A stretch of 5,976 nucleotides of DNA from Syntrophomonadaceae bacterium. GTDB lineage: Bacteria; Bacillota; Syntrophomonadia; Syntrophomonadales; Syntrophomonadaceae. Shown in pieces: positions 1 through 5,976 of the stretch (the stretch's first letter is position 1; each line of letters begins with the position of its first letter). A program made the position numbers and the translations under genes. The notes beneath the pieces are model-generated. The model made no database searches, was not told the DNA's origin, and was given only the letters and a program-made list of their open reading frames with translations. Location of the stretch: positions 1-5,976 of the forward strand of contig JAAZOA010000026.1 in NCBI GenBank assembly GCA_012798055.1, given 5' to 3'.

Positions 1-577
1 CCGCACCGGTTGGAGTTATTAACTCCATGCCCGCGTCGCACAAGAAGCAGGGATAATCAGTCAGCAGGATGGCGGTGGCCGGAGCGGGCAGGGGATAGCG
101 TCCGTGCTCCATTGTGGTCATACCCCCGGACCAGGGCAGGGCAGAGACATAGGCCTGGTGTATTCCCAGGGAGTCAAGACAAACCAGAGTGCCGACCACA
201 TCTACGATGGTGTCGACGGCGCCAATTTCATGGAAATGCACCTCGTCCGGCTTAATCCCGTGAACATGGGCTTCCGCAGCAGCCAAGCGTTGAAAAACTT
301 CCAGGGACTTTAACTTGATGGGCGAGGGCAGACGGCTGGCTTCCAGAATGGACTGAATATCATGGAGATGCCTAAGGGGAGCCGCAGAGGATGATATCGA
401 AAAGGAGCTGCAGCGGATGCCCTGGACCGATCGGGGAGTGTGTTCCAGGCGAGCCGAGATATCAAGTCCGTCCATAGCCCGGCTTAGAGCTTCGAAAGAG
501 GCACCGGCATCAAGCAGGGCCGCTATGATCATATCGCCGGATATACCGGAAAAGCAGTCAAAATACAAAAAGCTCAA
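1..577 (-). CDS. larC: LarC, nickel-pincer cofactor nickel insertion protein (N-terminal part, cut by window edge)
   Basis: LarC is a CTP-dependent cyclometallase that inserts nickel into the pyridinium bis-thiocarboxylate mononucleotide, the last step in making the nickel-pincer cofactor of lactate racemase LarA and its relatives. The 192 visible codons show the family's N-terminal signature LYFDCFSGISGDM at residues 4-16, the central motif VHFHEIGAVDTIVDVVG at 113-129, and the PLPAPATAILL and ELITPTGA blocks near 162-172 and 185-192. The family is usually about 400 residues, so about half is missing beyond position 1. The start is taken as TTG at 577-575. It gives MSFLYFDC, matching where relatives begin, and has an AAGGGG Shine-Dalgarno site 8 bases upstream. 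The frame stays open upstream to an ATG at 649-647, but that adds 24 residues with no family match and no ribosome site. No in-frame stop or frameshift is seen in this part. In some species the larC reading frame is split by a programmed frameshift; that region would lie outside the window. It is transcribed divergently from selA. The family call is firm. Confidence 0.95.
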   Translation of the reverse strand, partial: MSFLYFDCFSGISGDMIIAALLDAGASFEALSRAMDGLDISARLEHTPRSVQGIRCSSFSISSSAAPLRHLHDIQSILEASRLPSPIKLKSLEVFQRLAAAEAHVHGIKPDEVHFHEIGAVDTIVDVVGTLVCLDSLGIHQAYVSALPWSGGMTTMEHGRYPLPAPATAILLTDYPCFLCDAGMELITPTGA

Positions 578-585
578 GAAATGCA

Positions 586-591
586 CCCCTT
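586..591 (-). promoter_or_regulatory. Ribosome binding site of larC that decides the TTG start
   Basis: On the minus strand the bases read AAGGGGTG, close to AAGGAGGTG, with AAGGGG 8 bases before the TTG at 577. No comparable site precedes the upstream in-frame ATG codons at 649 and 646. An in-frame GTG at 586-584 directly abuts and overlaps this site, so it cannot use it. Confidence 0.7.
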
Positions 592-655
592 CACAACTAT
601 ATTTTGGTTTCAAAAGCTGATGGCGGTGAATAATTTGGGTAACCATCATTATACT

Positions 656-683
656 ATTATAAATCATTGCGGCAAACTCCCAA
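656..683 (-). promoter_or_regulatory. Putative sigma-A-type promoter of larC
   Basis: The minus strand has a perfect -10 box TATAAT (661-656) and a partial -35 box TTGGGA (683-678, four of six matches to TTGACA), 16 bases apart. A second TATAAT (653-648) lies 8 bases further downstream with a poorer -35. Transcription would begin near 649-640, giving a leader of about 65-70 bases. This is prediction from sequence alone. Confidence 0.5.
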
Positions 684-770
684 CCCTAATCCATTTAATG
701 GTAGGCCAGCCTTCCTGTCTTAAGCCAGGTACGGGGGACCAGGGATACTGTAAAAGCTAGGCCGATAGAG

Positions 771-799
771 TTATACTAGTATGGAATACCGCATATAAT
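771..799 (+). promoter_or_regulatory. Putative promoter of selAB
   Basis: There is a perfect -10 box TATAAT at 794-799. The hexamer 17 bases upstream, TTATAC at 771-776, matches the -35 consensus poorly (two of six), so a promoter here might need an activator or another sigma contact. A second candidate -10, TATACT at 772-777, has TGTAAA at 749-754 as a weak -35. Either would give a short leader ending in the strong AGGAGG site. The exact start is not settled by sequence. Confidence 0.4.
773..782. repeat. Perfect 10-bp palindrome upstream of selA
   Basis: ATACTAGTAT reads the same on both strands. It overlaps the -35 position of the downstream selA promoter candidate and the -10 position of the upstream one, which is where an operator could act. 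A palindrome this short in an AT-rich spacer can also arise by chance. Confidence 0.35.
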
Positions 800-820
800 A
801 TCTGCTGCACAGATTTGTCG

Positions 821-826
821 AGGAGG
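821..826 (+). promoter_or_regulatory. Ribosome binding site of selA
   Basis: A full AGGAGG lies 6 bases before the ATG at 833. It settles the start against the in-frame TTG at 815, which lies upstream of this site and would place the site inside the coding sequence. Confidence 0.85.
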
Positions 827-832
827 CATATT

Positions 833-2263
833 ATGGCTAGTCTCAGGAATATACCAGCGATGGATGAACTCCTGGAAATGCCTGAAACCAGGGATTTACA
901 AACAAAGTATAATCGCGAATTCGTCGTGGGGCAACTCAGGTTGGCGGTGGATGACATCCGCCAGGAACTGAAGCTTGCGAAGGGGGAACCCGGCAAAGCT
1001 GCGTTGAGGACCGGGATCTTAGCCCGCCTCAGGGACAGGATTTCCCAGGCTGACCGGGGCAGCCTGCAACGGGTCGTAAACGGGACAGGGGTGGTGCTGC
1101 ATACCAATCTCGGCCGAGCGCCGCTGGGTGAAAGGGCACTGGAAAACCTGATGATTATGGGGAGGAACTACAACAACCTGGAATTCGATCTCGAAAAGGG
1201 CCAGCGAGGCTCTCGCTATCAGCACGTCGAAGAGCTGATAAAGCAGTTGACCGGGGCGGAAGCAGCCCTGGTTGTTAATAACAATGCCGCTGCGGTGCTG
1301 TTGTGTTTGACCGCCCTTGCCTGTGGCCGGGAAGCAATCGTCTCCCGGGGTCAGTTGATAGAAATAGGGGGAGCATTCAGGATACCGGATGTGATGAAAC
1401 AGAGCGGGGCGCAGCTGATCGAGGTTGGAACCACCAACAAGACTTATATAAGCGATTATGTGCAAGCAATAACTGAAAACACAGGCCTGCTGTTTTCTGC
1501 CCATACCTCCAACTATAAAATAGTCGGTTTTTGCCAGGAAGTAGGCCTGGATGAGCTGGTCGAACTGGGGAAAGCCAAGAACCTTCCGGTAGTGCACGAT
1601 CTCGGCAGCGGAATATTGGCAGATTTGGGCCAATGGGGGCTGAAGGACGAGCCTACGGTCAAGGCATGTGTGGCGAGCGGAGCAGATTTAGTGACCTTCA
1701 GCGGAGACAAACTGCTGGGCGGCCCGCAGGCCGGCATTATAGCCGGAAAAAGGGCGTATATAGAGGCTATGAAAAAGCATCAGTTGACCAGAGCGCTGCG
1801 GGTGGACAAGTTGAATCTGGCAGCTTTAGAGGGGACTCTGCTGGAATACCTGAGCGGAGAGCCGCTAAAAAGAATACCGGTTCTAAGGTTGCTGACCGCC
1901 AGTGTAGCTGAGTTGCGGGACCGGGCCGAACTACTGGCGGGGATGATCCGCGCTGAGCTGCACGCCGGTGAGTATATTGAAGAGGTCGATGTGGTTCCGG
2001 TGGATGACATGGTGGGGGGAGGAGCCTATCCTACCTATAAGATAGACGGTTACGGACTGGAAATTGCATTCGCAGGGGGTATCCTGGAGGCTGTCAGCCG
2101 CAGGATGAGACTGATGAATCCCGGTTTTATTGCCCGCAAAAGAGAAGACAAGATGCTGATAAGCGTACGCACCTTGCTGAACGGAGACGAAGAACTGGTT
2201 GTAACGATGCTGCGCAGTGCCCTTGAGGCCGAGAGCGAGGCCAGGAAAGAATCAGGAGACTGA
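833..2263 (+). CDS. selA: L-seryl-tRNA(Sec) selenium transferase SelA
   Basis: SelA is a cytosolic PLP enzyme that converts seryl-tRNA(Sec) to selenocysteinyl-tRNA(Sec) using selenophosphate from SelD; the known bacterial enzyme is a large ring-shaped homodecamer. The 476-residue length fits the family (about 460-475). Residues 1-75 form the N-terminal region involved in tRNA(Sec) binding. The PLP-fold core begins with VVNGTGVVLHTNLGRAPLGE (81-100), followed by AFRIPDVM (181-188), EVGTTNKT (197-204), HTSNYKIVGF (224-233) and VVHDLGSG (253-260). The PLP-binding lysine is K293 within TFSGDKLLGGPQAG (288-301). All key motifs are present and the frame is intact. The start is ATG 833, chosen from the AGGAGG site. 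It ends one base before selB, so the two are surely cotranscribed and probably translationally coupled. No other PLP enzyme family fits as well. Confidence 0.98.
   Translation: MASLRNIPAMDELLEMPETRDLQTKYNREFVVGQLRLAVDDIRQELKLAKGEPGKAALRTGILARLRDRISQADRGSLQRVVNGTGVVLHTNLGRAPLGERALENLMIMGRNYNNLEFDLEKGQRGSRYQHVEELIKQLTGAEAALVVNNNAAAVLLCLTALACGREAIVSRGQLIEIGGAFRIPDVMKQSGAQLIEVGTTNKTYISDYVQAITENTGLLFSAHTSNYKIVGFCQEVGLDELVELGKAKNLPVVHDLGSGILADLGQWGLKDEPTVKACVASGADLVTFSGDKLLGGPQAGIIAGKRAYIEAMKKHQLTRALRVDKLNLAALEGTLLEYLSGEPLKRIPVLRLLTASVAELRDRAELLAGMIRAELHAGEYIEEVDVVPVDDMVGGGAYPTYKIDGYGLEIAFAGGILEAVSRRMRLMNPGFIARKREDKMLISVRTLLNGDEELVVTMLRSALEAESEARKESGD
2254..2258 (+). promoter_or_regulatory. Ribosome binding site of selB, inside the 3' end of selA
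   Basis: AGGAG lies 6 bases before the ATG at 2265 and within the last codons of selA. It supports the short start (MQRLIIGTAGHIDHGKTT) over an in-frame ATG at 2217 that would add 16 arginine/proline-rich residues unlike the family. Confidence 0.75.
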
Positions 2264-2264
2264 T

Positions 2265-4208
2265 ATGCAGAGATTGATTATAGGGACAGCTGGACATATA
2301 GATCACGGCAAGACTACTCTGGTCAAATGTCTGACCGGGATTGAGACCGATCGCTTAAAAGAAGAAAAACAGCGGGGGATTTCCATCGAACTGGGCTTCG
2401 CGCCGTTTACGCTGCCGAATGGACAAAAAGCTGCGATTGTGGATGTCCCCGGCCATGAGCGGTTTATAAGGCACATGCTGGCGGGAGCGTTCGGTATCGA
2501 TATGGTCCTGTTTACTATTGCGGCTGATGAGGGGGTCATGCCCCAGACCCGAGAGCATGCCGATATTATTGAATTACTAGGGGTGGACAAGGGCATTATC
2601 GTTATCACCAAGAAGGACTTGGTCGACGAAGAGTGGCTGATGCTGGTGGAGGACGAGATCAAGGAGTATCTGGCAGGGAGCATTTTGCATGACTGCCCGG
2701 TGGTAGCTGTGTCTGCCGTTACCGGGGATGGTATTCCCGAACTGCTTCGAACCATTGAGGCAGTAGCTCAGACCGTAGTGGAAAAACCCATCCTGGGGCA
2801 GGCGCGCCTCCCTATCGACCGGGTCTTCACCGTGCCGGGATTCGGGACGGTTGTAACCGGGACCCTGTGGTCGGGGCAGATCAAAGTGGGGGACACCCTT
2901 GAACTGATGCCGGTGCAACGCCCGGTCAAGGTACGGAACCTGCAGGTTCACAACGAGAAAGTCCAGACCGCATTTGCGGGGCAAAGAGTGGCGGTGAACC
3001 TTCAGGGGATAGAACTGAGCGAGATCAAAAGGGGATATCTGTTGGCGGAGCCGGGCTTTTTGACTCCCAGTTATCGGATCGATGCAAAACTGCGCCTGCT
3101 CGGCAGCAGCGACCGTACGCTGAGAAATTGGAATCGCATTCGTTTCCACTTAGGGACAGATGAGACCTTAGGGAGGGTGGTGCTCCTCGACCGGGACGAA
3201 CTGCTGCCCGGAGAAGAGACATACGCCCAGATAGTCATGGAGAAACCGGTAGTGGCCCATAAAGGAGATCCGTTCGTCATCCGCTACTACTCGCCGGTCC
3301 ACACTATTGGCGGGGGAACCGTCATCGATCCAGCCGCCGCCAAACAGAAGCGATTCAAAGAGGAGTCCCTGGCTGAATTGGCAGTTAAAGAAGAGGGGAC
3401 CCTTTATGACATAGTCCTGCATGAAATGGAGACAGCCAGCCAGGAGTTGACCATAGCGGAGCTGGTCAGAAAGACCGGCGCCCAGGAGCAATCGTTAAAA
3501 ACAGAGATCCAGCAATTGCTTGATGATGACAAAATCGTGGACATCGGGGGCAAAGGCATAGCTTATATAAGTACCCGGGGAATGGAATTGATCTATGCCC
3601 AGATCGTCGAAACCATAGAGACCTACCAAAGCAAATATCCGCTCAGATGGGGTTATCCCAAGGAGGATATGCGCAGCCGCTATTTTACCAGGTTCAATCC
3701 CAAGATCTTCAATTCTATCCTTAAATACTTCGAGGAATCGGCGCGTCTCATAAGCAAAAACAACCTGCTGGGATTACCCGGCTACACACCGATGCCGGGG
3801 GAAAAGGAAAAACAGATTATCAATACTATCAACCGTATGCTAGAAGCCCAACCGTTCAATCCGCCTTCCTTGGAGGAAATCAGTGCGGCTACCGGGCAAA
3901 GCGAAGGCTTTTTGATGGAGGTTATAGGCTACATGATCGAGCAAGGTGAAATAGTGAAGGTAAGCGAAGGCCTTTATTTCCCACGGATAGCTCTGGACAG
4001 AGGCAAGGAGCTGCTGGATGAATATTTTGCCCGGGAAAAAGAGCTGACCCTGGCTACGGCGAGAGATATATTCGATACCTCTCGAAAGTATGCGCTTCCT
4101 TTAATAGAATATTACGACAGGATACATTTCACCCGCCGGGTCGGAGACGTTCGGGTAAAATACCGCGGAAGCCAGGAAAAAAGCAGGGAGGAGGTTGATA
4201 AGCATTAG
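2265..4208 (+). CDS. selB: Selenocysteine-specific elongation factor SelB
   Basis: SelB is the EF-Tu-like GTPase that binds selenocysteinyl-tRNA(Sec) and, through its C-terminal winged helices, the SECIS hairpin in selenoprotein mRNA, so that UGA is read as selenocysteine. The 647 residues match the family (about 610-650). The G domain shows G1 GHIDHGKTT (10-18), switch I RGISIELGF (37-45), G3 DVPGHE (60-65), G4 TKKD (115-118; SelB proteins use T/NKxD) and G5 SAVTG (150-154). EF-Tu-like beta-barrel domains follow, with VFTVPGFGTVVTGT at 187-200 and a third barrel to about residue 355. Residues from about 365 to 640 form the winged-helix repeats; the last carries TSRKYALPLIEYYDRI (605-620) and RRVGDVRVKYRG (624-635), typical of the SECIS-binding module. 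The frame is intact and there is no sign of truncation. It follows selA after one base. No terminator is seen after it before the transporter gene. Confidence 0.98.
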   Translation: MQRLIIGTAGHIDHGKTTLVKCLTGIETDRLKEEKQRGISIELGFAPFTLPNGQKAAIVDVPGHERFIRHMLAGAFGIDMVLFTIAADEGVMPQTREHADIIELLGVDKGIIVITKKDLVDEEWLMLVEDEIKEYLAGSILHDCPVVAVSAVTGDGIPELLRTIEAVAQTVVEKPILGQARLPIDRVFTVPGFGTVVTGTLWSGQIKVGDTLELMPVQRPVKVRNLQVHNEKVQTAFAGQRVAVNLQGIELSEIKRGYLLAEPGFLTPSYRIDAKLRLLGSSDRTLRNWNRIRFHLGTDETLGRVVLLDRDELLPGEETYAQIVMEKPVVAHKGDPFVIRYYSPVHTIGGGTVIDPAAAKQKRFKEESLAELAVKEEGTLYDIVLHEMETASQELTIAELVRKTGAQEQSLKTEIQQLLDDDKIVDIGGKGIAYISTRGMELIYAQIVETIETYQSKYPLRWGYPKEDMRSRYFTRFNPKIFNSILKYFEESARLISKNNLLGLPGYTPMPGEKEKQIINTINRMLEAQPFNPPSLEEISAATGQSEGFLMEVIGYMIEQGEIVKVSEGLYFPRIALDRGKELLDEYFAREKELTLATARDIFDTSRKYALPLIEYYDRIHFTRRVGDVRVKYRGSQEKSREEVDKH

Positions 4209-4242
4209 ACAACTGGGATCACCTAATTGTGAAATAAGGCTG

Positions 4243-4249
4243 AAGGAGG
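4243..4249 (+). promoter_or_regulatory. Strong ribosome binding site of the binding-protein gene
   Basis: AAGGAGG lies 6 bases before the ATG at 4256. It is the best match to the consensus in this window, fitting the high expression usual for binding proteins, which outnumber their permeases. Confidence 0.8.
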
Positions 4250-4255
4250 GTAAAG

Positions 4256-5434
4256 ATGAAAGGGATAAATAGGAAATTAGCCGTGTTTATGGTGATGGTA
4301 TTCATGTTCAGCCTCATCGCGGGTTGTGGCAGCAAGACGACCGAACAAAAGGCTCCCGCCGGGACGGTCAAAGTGGGGCTCAATATGGAACTGTCAGGTG
4401 GAGCGGCTACGTATGGCACAGATGCGCGCGATGGCGCACTGCTGGCGATTGAGCAGATCAACGCCGCAGGGGGAGTGCTGGGACAGCAGATCGAACCCAT
4501 TGTCAGAGACTGTAAATCGGCCGCTGATGAAGCGATGACCATAAGTTCGGCCCTGGCCGGGGAAGGAATTGTTGCCCAGATCGGCCCGCTGACCAGTGGA
4601 GATGTAGCCGGCAGCACCCCGATCATGATGGAGAGAAAAATACCCTTGATCGCGCCGGCGGCCACCGCCGTCAATGTTACCGTCAATGAAAGGACTGGAG
4701 CAGTAAGAGATTATATATTCAGGGTCTGCTTTATAGACCCCTTCCAGGGCACATTGATGGCGCAGTTCGCGGCTGACAACCTCAAAGCCAAGACCGCTGT
4801 AATCTACAAAGACAGTTCCACCGACTATGCCAAGGGTTTGGCGGAATACTTCAGAAAGACCTTTGAAGCGAAAGGCGGAACCATCTTGACCGAAGAAGGT
4901 TTTGTCAAAGATGACCGGGACTTCAAGGCCGTGCTGACCAAAATCAAGACGGTCAATCCGGACTTCATCTATGTGCCGGGTTATTATCAAGAGGTTGCCC
5001 CGTTAGTCAAGCAGGCCCGTGAACTTGGGATCACCGCGCCCATCGGCGGATGTGATGGCTGGGTCTCGGATGATATGGTCAAAGTGGCGGGACCAGCCAA
5101 CCTCAATAACACCTTTTTGACCACTGACTTCTCCGCGGAGGACCAGGATGCCAAGGTAGTAAAATTTGTAGCTGATTTTAAGGCCAAGTACAATAAAGTC
5201 CCCAATTCCTTCAACGCCCTCGGGTATGATGCCGCCTTGCTGCTGGTTCAGGGGCTCAGAGATGCCGGCGAGGCCAATCCAGAAAAGCTTAAAAACGCCC
5301 TGGCTGGAATTAAAGACTTCGTTGGTGTAACCGGCAAGATGACCATGGATGCCAACCACAACCCGGTAAAGGCCGGGGTCATCGTGGAATACTATGGTGG
5401 GAAGCAGATTATGAAGGCCAGAGTACAGCCTTAA
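4256..5434 (+). CDS. Branched-chain amino acid-type ABC transporter substrate-binding lipoprotein (LivK-like)
   Basis: This protein is expected to sit on the outer face of the membrane, capture a small substrate and hand it to the LivH/LivM permeases. The N-terminus is a lipoprotein signal: positive residues K2, R6 and K7, a hydrophobic core at 8-22, and lipobox LIAGC with lipidated Cys24. A short polar linker leads into the type I periplasmic-binding fold from about residue 37 (VKVGLNMELSGGAATYGTDA), with DGALLAIEQINAAGG (59-73), GPLTSGDVAGS (110-120), APAATA (133-138), the second-lobe entry KTAVIYKDSSTDYAKGLAEY (179-198), DFIYVPGYYQEVA (236-248) and GGCDGW (264-269). By comparison with E. 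coli LIVBP, S114, T137, Y191, a tyrosine of Y243-Y244, and D267 are likely ligand contacts; this is inference. The 392-residue length is normal. The family also takes up amides, urea, and aliphatic or aromatic acids, so the substrate cannot be named from sequence. It lies 47 bases after selB and 69 bases before livH. Confidence 0.93.
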   Translation: MKGINRKLAVFMVMVFMFSLIAGCGSKTTEQKAPAGTVKVGLNMELSGGAATYGTDARDGALLAIEQINAAGGVLGQQIEPIVRDCKSAADEAMTISSALAGEGIVAQIGPLTSGDVAGSTPIMMERKIPLIAPAATAVNVTVNERTGAVRDYIFRVCFIDPFQGTLMAQFAADNLKAKTAVIYKDSSTDYAKGLAEYFRKTFEAKGGTILTEEGFVKDDRDFKAVLTKIKTVNPDFIYVPGYYQEVAPLVKQARELGITAPIGGCDGWVSDDMVKVAGPANLNNTFLTTDFSAEDQDAKVVKFVADFKAKYNKVPNSFNALGYDAALLLVQGLRDAGEANPEKLKNALAGIKDFVGVTGKMTMDANHNPVKAGVIVEYYGGKQIMKARVQP

Positions 5435-5442
5435 GGGATAAA

Positions 5443-5476
5443 GCGGCAAAGAGAGGGCTTGCCCTCTCTTTGCCGC
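5443..5476 (+). promoter_or_regulatory. Perfect 15-bp stem-loop between the binding-protein and permease genes
   Basis: The left arm GCGGCAAAGAGAGGG (5443-5457), the loop CTTG (5458-5461) and the right arm CCCTCTCTTTGCCGC (5462-5476) pair without mismatch. The closing bases of the loop can pair as well. The bases after the stem read ATCACCCTGG, with no run of T, so it does not look like a standard intrinsic terminator in the gene direction. It begins 9 bases after the binding-protein stop codon. The likeliest role is to protect the 3' end of the binding-protein message or to cut read-through into the permease genes, which would keep the binding protein in excess. A Rho-independent partial terminator is the alternative. 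Confidence 0.8.
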
Positions 5477-5503
5477 ATCACCCTGGAAAAGGACGTGTCT
5501 ACA

Positions 5504-5976
5504 GTGCAAGAATTTATGCAGCAAACCATTAACGGGCTGTCGCTGGGGGCCATTTATGCGCTGATCGCGCTGGGCTATACCATGGTTTACGGGATCATCA
5601 AACTGATCAATTTTGCTCACGGCGATATCATGATGGTAGGGGCTTATGTAGGGTTCTTCTCGCTTTCCGTTTTGGGCAGCAGCATCCTGGCAGCTATGAT
5701 CTACGCTATGTTAGCCTGTGCCATTATCGGGGTCATTGTGGAAAAGGTAGCCTACAAACCGCTGCGCAATTCCTCGCGGATCGCGGCATTGATTACCGCT
5801 ATCGGGGTGTCCTTGTTTTTGGAATACGCTATGATGTTTGCCCTGGGGCCTTCCCAGCGGGTATTCCCCGCGGACGCTTTCCCGGCCAGCAACTATCAGA
5901 TCCTGGGCATCACCATATCCAACAAGGACCTGTTCGTGATAATTTCGGCGGTGGTCCTGATGCTGATGTTGCAGTA
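5504..5976 (+). CDS. livH: LivH-type branched-chain amino acid ABC transporter permease (N-terminal part, cut by window edge)
   Basis: This is an inner-membrane permease subunit that pairs with LivM to form the channel used by the binding protein encoded just upstream, driven by the LivG and LivF ATPases. The first 157 codons are present; the family is about 290 residues. Conserved blocks are LSLGAIYALIALGYTMVYGI (12-31), INFAHGDIMMVGAY (35-48) and YKPLRNSSRIAALITAIGVS (84-103). Likely membrane segments lie near residues 12-31, 40-58, 60-80, 93-114 and 143-157. The start is taken as GTG 5504, which gives MQEFMQQTINGLSLG in line with LivH N-termini, with AAAAGGA (5487-5493) 10 bases upstream. 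ATG 5516 is possible, and an in-frame GTG at 5495 lies too close to the ribosome site. The strong hairpin at 5443-5476 stands between this gene and the binding-protein gene. livM, livG and livF are expected next but are not visible. Confidence 0.95.
   Translation, partial: MQEFMQQTINGLSLGAIYALIALGYTMVYGIIKLINFAHGDIMMVGAYVGFFSLSVLGSSILAAMIYAMLACAIIGVIVEKVAYKPLRNSSRIAALITAIGVSLFLEYAMMFALGPSQRVFPADAFPASNYQILGITISNKDLFVIISAVVLMLMLQ

Larger units (their letters stand above)
578..832. other. Divergent intergenic region between larC and selA
   Basis: This stretch holds no supported gene. It contains the predicted larC promoter on the minus strand, the predicted selA promoter on the plus strand, and short inverted repeats: ATACTAGTAT (773-782), GTAT-GGA-ATAC (779-789), ATCTG-CTGCA-CAGAT (800-814), and a longer-range pair of GGCCAGC (704-710) with GCTAGGCC (756-763, one bulged A). 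I recognise no named riboswitch, tRNA or regulator site in it. Confidence 0.6.

Noticed and set aside
417..620. Plus-strand reading frame of 67 codons, and others at 10-255 and 104-313
   Set aside because: They lie antisense to larC, whose minus-strand frame is continuous and matches a known family. They lack ribosome sites and their translations resemble no protein I know.
728..741. GGTACGGGGGACC resembles the GGTACGGGGGAACC core of the cyclic di-AMP (ydaO) riboswitch
   Set aside because: The rest of that riboswitch, notably the conserved 3' CAGCTAAC block and the outer helix, is not found downstream, and the neighbouring genes are not typical targets.
815..832. Upstream TTG start of selA giving MSRRHIM
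   Set aside because: The AGGAGG site would fall inside the coding sequence. The ATG at 833 is placed 6 bases after that site.
1019..1633. Long minus-strand reading frames inside selA, selB and the binding-protein gene (for example 1019-1633, 2577-3149, 4394-4990, 5003-5620)
   Set aside because: They are complements of well-conserved coding sequence, have no start signals or family motifs, and reflect the codon bias of the real genes.
2217..2264. Upstream ATG start of selB overlapping selA
   Set aside because: The extra 16 residues have no family match, and the AGGAG at 2254-2258 serves the ATG at 2265, where the GTPase domain begins as in relatives.
4206..4235. TAGACA (4206-4211) and TGAAAT (4230-4235) as a promoter for the binding-protein gene
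   Set aside because: The spacer is 18 bases, the -10 is weak, and transcription would begin at about 4242, right at the Shine-Dalgarno site, leaving almost no leader.
5443..5476. Standard Rho-independent terminator ending the binding-protein message
   Set aside because: The stem is strong but the following bases (ATCACCCTGG) contain no T-run, and livH follows in the same direction with its own ribosome site, so full termination is unlikely.

Overview
The window comes from a bacterial chromosome of roughly even base composition. Strong Shine-Dalgarno sites (AGGAGG, AAGGAGG), TTG and GTG starts, and the gene content (bacterial selenocysteine machinery, nickel-pincer cofactor synthesis, a Liv-type transporter made with a lipoprotein binding protein) suggest an anaerobic Firmicute, perhaps of the Syntrophomonas/Desulfotomaculum/Moorella kind. 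The organism is an inference from gene content only.

Layout. Positions 1-577 (minus strand) hold the first 192 codons of larC, which is cut by the window edge. It starts at a TTG codon. A 255-base divergent intergenic region (578-832) carries near-consensus -10 boxes on both strands and several short inverted repeats. On the plus strand, selA (833-2263) and selB (2265-4208) are separated by one base and form a translationally tight pair. After a 47-base gap without a terminator comes a lipoprotein substrate-binding protein of the branched-chain amino acid ABC transporter family (4256-5434). A perfect 15-bp hairpin without a U-tract (5443-5476) follows, then the start of livH (5504 to the window end), which is also cut by the edge.

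How the genes work together. SelA makes selenocysteinyl-tRNA(Sec) from seryl-tRNA(Sec) and selenophosphate. SelB carries that tRNA to UGA codons marked by a SECIS hairpin. The cell must also have selC (tRNA-Sec), selD and at least one selenoprotein, and none of these is in this window. The binding protein and LivH belong to one importer whose second permease and two ATPases should lie just downstream. LarC inserts nickel into the pincer nucleotide cofactor used by LarA-type racemases.

Every gene here belongs to a known family and I see no clear new system. The points most worth a second look are the divergent pairing of larC with selAB, the strong hairpin between the binding-protein and permease genes, and the lack of any terminator between selB and the transporter genes.
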